In this document: positions 25,301-31,282 of the stretch, one piece after another
Layout: each line of letters starts with the position of its first letter
How positions within the stretch are numbered: position 1 is the stretch's first letter
Source: CAYQMF01 sp964418595
GTDB lineage: Bacteria; Planctomycetota; UBA1135; UBA2386
Direction: 5' to 3'
Assembly: GCA_964418595.1 (NCBI GenBank)
Contig: CAYQMF010000050.1
Coordinates: 1-41,413, forward strand
Length of the DNA stretch: 41,413 nucleotides
Notes under the pieces: generated by a model
Seen by the model: only the letters and a program-made list of their open reading frames with translations
Told to the model about the DNA's origin: nothing
Databases searched by the model: none
Made by a program: the position numbers and the translations under genes

Positions 25301-25973
25301 GGAAGGCGTGCCCTTCCTCCCGGTGCTGCGCTACAAGCCCGACGGCCTGCGCAAGCGCGAGGTCTGGGAGCGCACCTGGGACCTGCAGCGGCAGGAGGAC
25401 GCGATCGACGCGCGCACCGCGCTGCCCGACGGTCACGCCGACCATCTCACGCCGGCGCAGGCCAAGGCCGAGAAGCTGCGGCAGGTGGGGTCGATCCCGG
25501 TGCCGCCGAAGTACAAGTCGTCGGACTTCCAGAAGGGCGAGTGGTGGCGCCTGCGCGGCAAGCTCGACGTGCCCAAGGAGCGCTTCATCCTCTACCCGCA
25601 CGCCGAGCACGCCGACGACCCGAGCCCGGTCTTCACCTGGGCCGGCTTCGACCACCTGCAGCAGGCGCGCGCGCTGGCGGCGTGGCTGATCGACCGCAAG
25701 GAGCAGGACGGCTGGCAGGGCGGCAAGCTGACGCCGCTGTACGCCGGCCTGCATCAGCTCGTGCCGTGGCTGCGGCAGTGGCACAACGAGGTGGACCCGG
25801 AGACGAACCAGCGGCTGGGGGACTACTTCGCGGGGTTCCTGGATCAGGAGCTACGGGCGCAGGGGCTGACGGTGGAGGATCTGGTGGCGTGGAAGCCGCC
25901 GGCGCGGGGGCGGGGGAGTAGGGCCAAGAGCAGGCGGGGTAGCGACCAGAGCGTCCCGGAGGAGGAGTCGTGA
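22320..25973 (+). CDS. pglX: BREX-2 adenine-specific DNA methyltransferase PglX
   Basis: Adenine-N6 DNA methyltransferase of BREX type 2, expected to mark host DNA and to be required for defence. It has 1217 residues. A helical N-terminal region is followed by motif I DPACGSG (232-238) and catalytic motif IV NPPY (365-368). The target-recognition region comes next, then a long C-terminal region rich in Trp and charged residues (for example EYKRRWNLDPWEQQVQAALR) typical of PglX proteins. Bases from about 23640 to 24350 (residues about 441-677, the likely recognition domain) are visibly less GC-rich than the rest, as if exchanged by recombination. The start codon sits in a C-run shared with pglY. 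It overlaps the next gene by 4 bases. Confidence 0.95.
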   Translation: MIDKTRLLADLKPLVVDLEDDLRERLATDAPSDAKVRAAYAAARAANRTAAAFETFRDDHVTQVAVAWVLACVFVRFVEDNQLVDAPWLSGEGRRLAQAKDRYTAWLRQHPHDTDRDYLLHVFTELGRLPGLGPLLAPDGHSLVHALGVTADGARTLLGFWQNAGEGGLVHDFTDAAWDTRFLGDLYQDLSEHAQKKYALLQTPEFIEEFILDRTLEPALAEFGLADTRLIDPACGSGHFLLGAFARLFARWQKQEPGTPSRVLAERALDAVAGVDLNPFAVAIARFRLLLAALRSAGVRRLVDAFDYRPRVANGDSLLHGRGGARRQRTLHAEAEAAFDHFYGSEDPELLRAIFGRTYGAVVGNPPYITPKDASANQLYRDRFPEVCYRQYSLGVPFTQLFFELVRPSLDEKRAPGFVGMITANSFMKREFGRKMIEEYLARRVEVSHVLDTSLAHIPGHGTPTVILLGRPRTPSSSTVRGVFAIRREDNEPSDASKGLVWTSIVDVVDRPGAQSDFVSCADVERERFAKHPWSVGGGGASDLKDAIEERCKKTLGDLGVDIGRTTHTGEDYCFFLETHSATTLGLAELCVPLVEGEGVRDYVIGWEQVAVFPYDRTTCEAAEPLPVVLSKYSWPNRVVLRARRDFGQTPEERGLKWFEYSMFFRDRFRTPLSIAFAEVASHNHFVLDRGGKVFNRTAPVINLTAGASEDEHLGLLGILNSSVACFWLKQVCHSKGGGGVGGGIAAERWEQFFVHNASRVGEVPLSEERRVLLPFSRRLDTLGSERQRLLDSCDLRSADQLTEAAARHAAILAEAIALQEELDWTCYRLYGLIEDDLTHHGADLPGLNLGERSFEIVVARDLAAGNATTTWFERHGSTPITAIPTHWPKAYRDLVQRRIDAIARHPEIKLIEVPEYKRRWNLDPWEQQVQAALRRFLLDRMEAASLWKEPHLITTARFADQLRQDADFVQVAGLHRGRSDFDFDALVRELVEAEGVPFLPVLRYKPDGLRKREVWERTWDLQRQEDAIDARTALPDGHADHLTPAQAKAEKLRQVGSIPVPPKYKSSDFQKGEWWRLRGKLDVPKERFILYPHAEHADDPSPVFTWAGFDHLQQARALAAWLIDRKEQDGWQGGKLTPLYAGLHQLVPWLRQWHNEVDPETNQRLGDYFAGFLDQELRAQGLTVEDLVAWKPPARGRGSRAKSRRGSDQSVPEEES

Positions 25974-26587
25974 CGCCGGAGGAGCTGGCCCAACTGATCG
26001 CACTGGGGCACGAGACTCCAGGTGTCGAGTTCAAGGGGCCGTTCGCCCGCGATGACACGCGACTGTTCTCCAAGGTGGTCCGAGCCGTGCTCGGCATGGC
26101 TAACCGCCGGGATGGGGGAACCGTGATCGTGGGTGTTGGCGAAGTGGGTGAGGGCGCAGCCAAGAGGCTCGTGGCCACCGGGTTGGCTCCCGACCAGCTT
26201 GCTGGGTGGGATCACGACGGCGTCCTGGGGGTGATCAGCGGCTTCGCGGATCCGTTCGTCACGCTGCGGACACAGCGCGTCGAACTCGATGGCAAGCAGT
26301 TCATCGCGTTGTCGGTCGAGGAGTTCGAGTCGGTTCCCGTGCTCTGCAAGAAGCCATACCCGGAAGTGCTCCGTCAGGGCGCGTGCTACGTGCGTCGGCG
26401 CGGCCCGATCGAGACGTCGGAGATTCCGACCCACGTCGAGATGCGCGAACTGATCGATCTCGCCACGGAGAAGGGTATGCGTCGGTTCCGGCAGCTGGCG
26501 CACCGGGCGGGTGTGACGGTGTCGCCAGGGGTTCCCATGCCGGGTGACCTCGAGCGGTACGACGAACAGCGAGGGGACTTCCGATGA
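25970..26587 (+). CDS. AlbA_2-domain putative nucleic-acid-binding protein
   Basis: A 205-residue protein. Residues 10-140 form an AlbA_2 (Schlafen-like) domain: TPGVEFKGPFA, then LFSKVVRAVLGMANRRDGGT and VIVGVGE, then CYVRRRGPIETSEIPTHVEM. Unlike the gene at 20666 it has no ATPase part. The conserved E-x-K within VEFKG corresponds to the region of Schlafen-type nuclease motifs, but activity cannot be judged. It starts at a GTG overlapping the pglX stop and ends with an ATGA overlap with its partner gene. Related small AlbA_2 proteins occur in defence loci and as regulators. Confidence 0.82.
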   Translation: MTPEELAQLIALGHETPGVEFKGPFARDDTRLFSKVVRAVLGMANRRDGGTVIVGVGEVGEGAAKRLVATGLAPDQLAGWDHDGVLGVISGFADPFVTLRTQRVELDGKQFIALSVEEFESVPVLCKKPYPEVLRQGACYVRRRGPIETSEIPTHVEMRELIDLATEKGMRRFRQLAHRAGVTVSPGVPMPGDLERYDEQRGDFR

Positions 26588-27261
26588 GCCTGCTCCCGAA
26601 GATCAAGTCGCGCGGGTACTGGGAGATCGTGATCCAGCCCCTGCCGTTCGTGGAGAAGCGGGTAGCGAACATCCTCGACCTGCGCCAGATCGCACGCACG
26701 AAGCAGGTCGCGATCCGAGGCTGGCACTTTCCGCACTACGGGCGCGAAGGGCCGCAGGTCGGACCGGACTACGTTGCACAGGAGACCGACTTCCTCGCGC
26801 ACGTCGAGGCATGGCGCTTCTACCAGAGTGGGATGTTCGTCTACCTCGGTGGCTACCGCGTCGATTGGGCGGCTCAGGATCCTCCGCACGACTTCGTACT
26901 CGGTCATCCGCCGGTGGGCACTCGCCTCATGGGAGAGGACACCGTCTGGGTGCTCACCGAGGCATTCGAGTTCGCCGCGAGGCTTGCCATGACCGCCGCT
27001 GGTAGCGATCACATGCGGATTGCGACTACCCCGCATCGGCTCAACGGGAGGTGCCTCGGGATGCTGCCCTCGAGGTATCTCTCACCGAGGCCCCCAGTCG
27101 AGAGTTGCGATTCCCTACCCCAGTCGGGGGACTTCCCGCGTGAACAACTGATCGCTGAGGCCAAGGCCTTGGCCGTTGTGTGGGCTCAGGAGGTGATCCG
27201 ACGCTTCGGGTGGGACGTGCCGCTCAGCATCCTGCGGGAGATCCAGGAGGACGCGCGATAA
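26584..27261 (+). CDS. Unknown partner protein of the AlbA_2 gene
   Basis: A 225-residue cytoplasmic protein, no family I can name with certainty. Conserved-looking features are the N-terminal KIKSRGYWEIVIQPLPF, the segment IRGWHFPHYGREGPQVGPDY (about 40-60) and WRFYQSGMFVYLGGYRVDW (about 77-95), then a helical C-terminus. I recall similar proteins beside AlbA_2 genes, which would make this a two-gene module; that memory is not verified. ATGA overlap with the AlbA_2 gene supports joint function. The frame stays open for 62 further codons after its TAA stop (27259-27261), see the next entry. Confidence 0.75.
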   Translation: MSLLPKIKSRGYWEIVIQPLPFVEKRVANILDLRQIARTKQVAIRGWHFPHYGREGPQVGPDYVAQETDFLAHVEAWRFYQSGMFVYLGGYRVDWAAQDPPHDFVLGHPPVGTRLMGEDTVWVLTEAFEFAARLAMTAAGSDHMRIATTPHRLNGRCLGMLPSRYLSPRPPVESCDSLPQSGDFPREQLIAEAKALAVVWAQEVIRRFGWDVPLSILREIQEDAR

Positions 27262-27450
27262 TGGGAACTCGACGTGGTCGTCGACGCGGTTGCCACCGAC
27301 ACAGTTCGGCTCGATCTGCTTCGTGCACGAGAACCCAACTCCGGCCCTCGACTCCAACGTGGCATGCTCGACTTGGCTGGCCCTCTGGCCTCGGGAGTGT
27401 CCGAGCTGACTCAGACTGCCTGCCACCAACAAGAACTGGGACTACCCTGA
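27262..27450 (+). other. In-frame open extension after the stop of the AlbA_2 partner gene
   Basis: Directly after the TAA at 27259-27261 the same frame continues without a stop to TGA at 27448-27450, encoding WELDVVVDAVATDTV, then RLDLLRAREP and MLDLAGPLASGVSELTQ. The composition (acidic, helix-forming, low Arg excess) is protein-like, not the Arg-rich output of wrong frames here. It could be a lost C-terminal part of the preceding gene, a separate small gene starting at GTG 27274 (58 residues), or chance. No ribosome site is obvious. Confidence 0.4.
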
Positions 27451-27475
27451 CGCGTTCCCAGACCAGAGGGCAACC

Positions 27476-27964
27476 ATGAGCAAGGGCTACTACTCACTCA
27501 TCCAGTGGTGCGCAGACTTCGCGCGGGCGGAGGCGGCGAACGTGGGCGTGCTCGTGTACCGACCGGAGCCGCCGGCCACGGTGATCAAGGTCGCGGACGA
27601 TGTCGGGCACGTGCGTCGGCGCTTCGGGCTGCGTGAGGCCGACCTTCGCGATGTGGTCGAAGCCGTTCGAGCGATCGGGTACCGCGTTGCGAACATGAAC
27701 TTCCGGTCCGTGGCGGAGCTGGAGCAGTTCGTCCGCAGCCGAGGCAACCAGATCCAGATGACGCCACCGCGTCCGATGTGGGTCGATGACCCGCCGCTCG
27801 AGACGAAGCGGCTGTTCGACGAGCTCGTGACGCCGGTGCCAGCACGTGTCCGCCGCTCGGCGCTGCGTCGGCCGCGCGCTGAGCGCGGTTCTTCCAAGGC
27901 TTCAGCGGGCACGTCGGTGGAAGCTCCTCGGTCCCCAGGTCCTTCGCGTGATGCGTCGTCCTAA
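27476..27964 (+). CDS. DUF3037-like protein
   Basis: A 162-residue protein whose first 110 residues match the DUF3037 pattern: YYSLIQWCADFARAEAANVG, then VLVYRPE near 26-33 and a helical middle (LRDVVEAVRAIGYR). Function is unknown; DUF3037 genes are often found next to HipA-like kinase genes, but none lies here. The C-terminal 50 residues are low-complexity and Arg/Ser/Pro-rich. It stands alone, with 214 bases before it and 108 after it, unlike its overlapping neighbours, so it probably has its own promoter. The ATG at 27476 starts MSKGYYSL as in relatives. Confidence 0.75.
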   Translation: MSKGYYSLIQWCADFARAEAANVGVLVYRPEPPATVIKVADDVGHVRRRFGLREADLRDVVEAVRAIGYRVANMNFRSVAELEQFVRSRGNQIQMTPPRPMWVDDPPLETKRLFDELVTPVPARVRRSALRRPRAERGSSKASAGTSVEAPRSPGPSRDASS

Positions 27965-28072
27965 ACTACAGTGGCAAGGGAGGTTGGCGAAAACTCTCCG
28001 CCGCCGGAGGGTGTTGGCCGAGAAGATCGTTTCACATCCGGTTTCACGTTCGATTACCTTGCCGCCGTGCCC

Positions 28073-28864
28073 ATGGACGCGATCCTCAACCCCCTGAGCA
28101 GCGCAACGCCGCCCGAGATCCCGCTGCCGAACGCACCGTTGGTGCGCGTCATCGCGCAGGTCCGGTTTCCGTCGGTTCTGGCCGTGGAGCAGGCCGGACG
28201 TGTGGCGCCGTTCCAGGAGGCGCTGCGGCGGCGGTATCCGATCGCCAGCGAGAGCGTCGAGCAGGTCCGGGTCCTCGGTGCGTCGAGTCCGGCTCCGGAG
28301 CCGGCTAAGTCCATCTGGCGGTTCGCCGACGACTCCGAGACCTGGCACGTCTCGCTTTCGCGCGACTTCGTGGCGCTGGAGACGGAGCGGTACGCAAGCC
28401 GCAGCGACTTCCTGGCGCGGCTGGCTGAGGTTCTCGAGGCGCTGGGAGACTTGCGGCCAGCACGTGTCGGTCGAATCGGCATGCGCTACATCGATCGCAT
28501 CCAGGGCCAGGAGCTGCGGGACATCGCCGACCTCGTGCGCTCGGAGATCGCGGGCGTCGCGGCGACTGCTGCGGCAGGTGCCTGCCGGCACGCGGTGACG
28601 CAGTGCCAGTTCGAGGTCGAGGAGGCAGTGCTGCTGGCCAGGTGGGGCAAGCTGCCGGCGGGGGCCACGATGCAGGCCTCCGGAGTCGATCCGATCGATG
28701 AGGAGAGCTGGACCCTCGACTTGGACATGTTCTCCAGCCATCCATCCGCCTTCGACATCGATCTGATCCGCGCGACGGCGCAGCGGTTTGCCGAGCGCAT
28801 CTACACGTTCTTCCGGTGGGCGATCAAGCCGGAGTTTCTGCGTCGCTACGGGGGGACAGCGTGA
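28073..28864 (+). CDS. TIGR04255 family protein
   Basis: A 263-residue protein of the sporadically distributed TIGR04255 family of unknown function. Characteristic features are the N-terminal LPNAPLVRVIAQVRFPSVL, the segment FQEALRRRYPIASES, the central RIGMRYIDRIQGQELRD and a C-terminal helix (IRATAQRFAERIYTFFRWAI). Starts at 28067 (GTG) and 27971 (GTG) are also in frame; the ATG at 28073 fits the family N-terminus. It opens a four-gene run with overlaps of 4, 20 and 4 bases (28073-31161). Family assignment is by recall of the pattern and fairly firm; biochemical role unknown. Confidence 0.8.
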   Translation: MDAILNPLSSATPPEIPLPNAPLVRVIAQVRFPSVLAVEQAGRVAPFQEALRRRYPIASESVEQVRVLGASSPAPEPAKSIWRFADDSETWHVSLSRDFVALETERYASRSDFLARLAEVLEALGDLRPARVGRIGMRYIDRIQGQELRDIADLVRSEIAGVAATAAAGACRHAVTQCQFEVEEAVLLARWGKLPAGATMQASGVDPIDEESWTLDLDMFSSHPSAFDIDLIRATAQRFAERIYTFFRWAIKPEFLRRYGGTA

Positions 28865-29520
28865 CCGACTTGTTCCTTCCCCCTGTGACACCCTCGGCGC
28901 GAAGAGAGCGTGGACGGCGCTCTGTGCGCTTCGCCAGCATCCTCCCCACGGACTGCACTTCGTCGTGGCCGGAGGCGGGAGGCGATCTTCAGGTGATCGA
29001 CGCAACCACAGCCGGCCCGGTCGCGCCCGCACGCATGCAGTCGGAGGCGGCCATTGCCGAGATCCGTCGGATCACCGGCCTCACCTGGGGGCAGATCGCT
29101 TGCGTGCTCGATGTGACGCCTCGGACGCTGCACCTGTGGGCTAGTGGCGGCGCGATGCTCCGCCGCAACGAGGAGCGGGTGCACCGGTTGCTCGGAGTCC
29201 TGCGACGGGTCGACTGCGGGGCGAGCGACGTGAATCGCCGGAACCTGACACGGCCGCTGGCCGACGGTTCGCTTCCCGTCGATCTGCTCCGGGCCGGCGA
29301 TTTCGACAGGATCCTGGCCGAGATAGGCAGAGGACAGACCGAGTCCTCAGCGCGTCCGGGCGCGCTCTCAACCGAAGCAAAGGGGGGCCGCCGTCCACCC
29401 CCACCCGAGGAGCTGGTGGACGCGCTCCAGGAGCGGGTGCACCGCGAGGGCGGCAGGCACCCGAGGGCCAAGTCCAAGCGTTTGCGTCGAGGTCGCCCGG
29501 ATGCCGAGGGTCATCGCTGA
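28861..29520 (+). CDS. Helix-turn-helix protein, second gene of the cargo operon
   Basis: A 219-residue protein starting at a GTG that overlaps the TIGR04255 gene stop. A helix-turn-helix lies at about 61-100: IAEIRRITGLTWGQIACVL, then DVTPRTLHLWASGGAML, then NEERVHRLLGVLRRV. The motif suggests DNA binding, either as the operon's regulator or as a sensor. The N-terminus (about 1-50) is disordered. The C-terminus is basic (HPRAKSKRLRRGRPDAEGHR) and may add DNA affinity. Its 3' end overlaps the next gene by 20 bases. Confidence 0.72.
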   Translation: MTDLFLPPVTPSARRERGRRSVRFASILPTDCTSSWPEAGGDLQVIDATTAGPVAPARMQSEAAIAEIRRITGLTWGQIACVLDVTPRTLHLWASGGAMLRRNEERVHRLLGVLRRVDCGASDVNRRNLTRPLADGSLPVDLLRAGDFDRILAEIGRGQTESSARPGALSTEAKGGRRPPPPEELVDALQERVHREGGRHPRAKSKRLRRGRPDAEGHR

Positions 29521-30349
29521 TTCTCCGGATGCCGGTCGGATCGACGCAGCGATGCGATCGTGGCGGCAGGGGGACGTGGCGCGGGATCTGGACGTGTTCG
29601 TTCATGTGGCGAACCCCGCGTCCGCACTCACCGATGCGGCAGCAGAAGAAGGCGGCGACGAACCGGTTGCGGTTGTTTCGTCCGTGCCCGGCATCGTTGT
29701 GCTCACTCAGACGTGTGACATCGTGCGCAACTGCGTCGAGCGTCCCTACATCGAAGTGGCGCCGCTGGTCGAGGTGGCCCCCGACGTCGTCGAGGACGTG
29801 CGGAGGTGGCGTCGCCCGTCGTACGCGTTCGTTCCGGCGCTCGCAGGCGAGCGGCTCGTTGCCGACCTCGATCGGTCGCTCGCGGTCGAGAAGGCAGTGG
29901 TCGCCGCATGGTCGCGCCGACCTGGATGGACGACGGATGATGAGGCGCGCGCGTTCGCGTCCGCTCTCGCGAGGAAACGCGCGCGCTTCGCCTTCCCGGA
30001 TGACTTCGTCCATCTGTGTCGCGACCTGCAGCACAGGTTGATCGAGAAGCACGGCAAGAGCAGCGGGGAGGGACGTGCGCTTCGAGCTCTGCGCGAGATC
30101 AGGGTCAGGGCGTCACCTTCGTGGGGTAGTCCGGCGATCGAACTGATGTTCTGGTTCGTGCGTGAGGAAGAGGATCAGGCTTCCGCGGACTGGAGCGCGA
30201 TGCTGGTGTCCTGGCTGGAACGGGTTCCGGCGACGGGGCGGTTCCAGGAGGTGAGCGGTCAGGTCACGACGCTGGGTCGCATGACGGCTGAGGAATACGT
30301 GGAGAGCGATCCTCTCGATCTGGATCGCCTCTCGACGCCGATGGCATGA
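29501..30349 (+). CDS. Unknown protein with VVLTQTCDIVRN motif, third gene of the cargo operon
   Basis: A 282-residue cytoplasmic protein. The most conserved-looking part is IVVLTQTCDIVRNCVERPY (about 66-84), with two Cys spaced by five residues. Before it is an RQGDVARDL segment; after it come a Trp/Arg-rich stretch and helical regions (FVHLCRDLQHRLIEKH), and a region with ELMFWFVREEED. I do not recognise the family beyond a general memory of QTCD proteins encoded beside TIGR04255 genes. The ATG at 29501 lies inside the previous gene (20-base overlap), and its stop overlaps the next start (ATGA). A metal- or nucleotide-handling role via the Cys pair is speculation. Confidence 0.7.
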   Translation: MPRVIADSPDAGRIDAAMRSWRQGDVARDLDVFVHVANPASALTDAAAEEGGDEPVAVVSSVPGIVVLTQTCDIVRNCVERPYIEVAPLVEVAPDVVEDVRRWRRPSYAFVPALAGERLVADLDRSLAVEKAVVAAWSRRPGWTTDDEARAFASALARKRARFAFPDDFVHLCRDLQHRLIEKHGKSSGEGRALRALREIRVRASPSWGSPAIELMFWFVREEEDQASADWSAMLVSWLERVPATGRFQEVSGQVTTLGRMTAEEYVESDPLDLDRLSTPMA

Positions 30350-31161
30350 TGGGCAAAGTCGCTGTGTCGTCCTCCGCCATGACCTCGCCGCCGACCCTGT
30401 TCGTCACGTGGCGCAGCGCGAAGAACCGACGTATCTACCCCGTCGGTCGCCTGCGTGAACTGGCGCGCGAGCCTCGGTGGAAGTTTGCGTACATCGAAGG
30501 CTCACGGGAGGCCGCGTCGCACGGCTTCGTGCCGTTCGTGGAGTTCCCGGATCTCGACGCGGTGTACCGGAGCGACGACCTGTTCCCCCTGTTCGATGTC
30601 CGGGTCATGTCGTCGACGCGCCCCGACTACGCGGACCATGTGCAGCGCCTGGGCCTCCTCCCTGCGCAGGGTTCGCCGATGGTGATCCTGGCCCGCAGCG
30701 AGGGGCGGTCGACCACCGACCGGATCGAGCTGATCGCTCCCCCCGTGTTCGACGCGCTGAAGAATCGGCACGTGTCCTGGTTCTTCTCGCGCGGCATCCG
30801 CTACCTCCCCGAGGCGGAGACGATCATCGCGAAGCTGCGATCCGGGGATCATCTTGCCTGGAGCCCGGAACCCGAGAACGAGCACGACCCGCTGGCGATC
30901 GCCCTGCATGCGGCGGGCACGCTGGTCGGTCGAGTGCCGTTCTACCTTGTGGACGACATGAACCACCTGATGGGGAAGCAGGCGGATCTCGACGTGTACG
31001 TCGAGCGGGTCAACCCCGCGCCAGCCCCGACCGACCAGCGGTTGCTGTGCCGGCTGGAGGCACGCTGGAGCAACGGGTTTGTGCCGTTCACCAGTCCGCG
31101 CTTCGAGGTGCGGGCGAAGGATGGGACCGGCGCGAGGAGCCCGCTCCAAGCCAGGGTGTGA
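30346..31161 (+). CDS. HIRAN-domain protein, last gene of the cargo operon
   Basis: A 271-residue protein with two parts. The N-terminal half has LFVTWRSAKNRRIYPVGRL near 17-35, FVPFVEFPDLDAVYRSDDLF near 65-85 and PDYADHVQRLGL near 98-110. It resembles a domain found with HIRAN in other bacterial proteins, loosely like the N-part of HipA-like proteins. The C-terminal half is a HIRAN domain (about 147-225): FFSRGIRYLPEAETIIAKL, then SPEPENEHDPLAIALH and GTLVGRVPFYLVDD. HIRAN domains of HLTF-type helicases bind DNA 3' ends, so this protein may sense DNA ends or forks. It starts in an ATGA overlap and ends 117 bases before pglY. Confidence 0.82.
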   Translation: MMGKVAVSSSAMTSPPTLFVTWRSAKNRRIYPVGRLRELAREPRWKFAYIEGSREAASHGFVPFVEFPDLDAVYRSDDLFPLFDVRVMSSTRPDYADHVQRLGLLPAQGSPMVILARSEGRSTTDRIELIAPPVFDALKNRHVSWFFSRGIRYLPEAETIIAKLRSGDHLAWSPEPENEHDPLAIALHAAGTLVGRVPFYLVDDMNHLMGKQADLDVYVERVNPAPAPTDQRLLCRLEARWSNGFVPFTSPRFEVRAKDGTGARSPLQARV

Positions 31162-31269
31162 GTTCGGCGCCGCCAGGGGGTCGAAGAGATCCTCTGCGGA
31201 AGCCAGGAGTGCACCCTGTCGTTTCCCGGCTGCCCTGGCGATCATGCGCCCCATGAAGGATGGCTCGGT

Positions 31270-31282
31270 GTCCCCCCGATGA
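31270..31282 (+). promoter_or_regulatory. C-run start block of pglY, identical to that of pglX
   Basis: The 13 bases GTCCCCCCGATGA around the pglY ATG (31279) are the same as those at pglX (22311-22323). No Shine-Dalgarno precedes either start. Confidence 0.6.

Noticed and set aside
28861..29520. Toxin-antitoxin pair made of the HTH gene and its neighbour
   Set aside because: The HTH protein is larger than usual antitoxins and the next protein shows no toxin fold I recognise; four coupled genes fit poorly with a simple TA pair.
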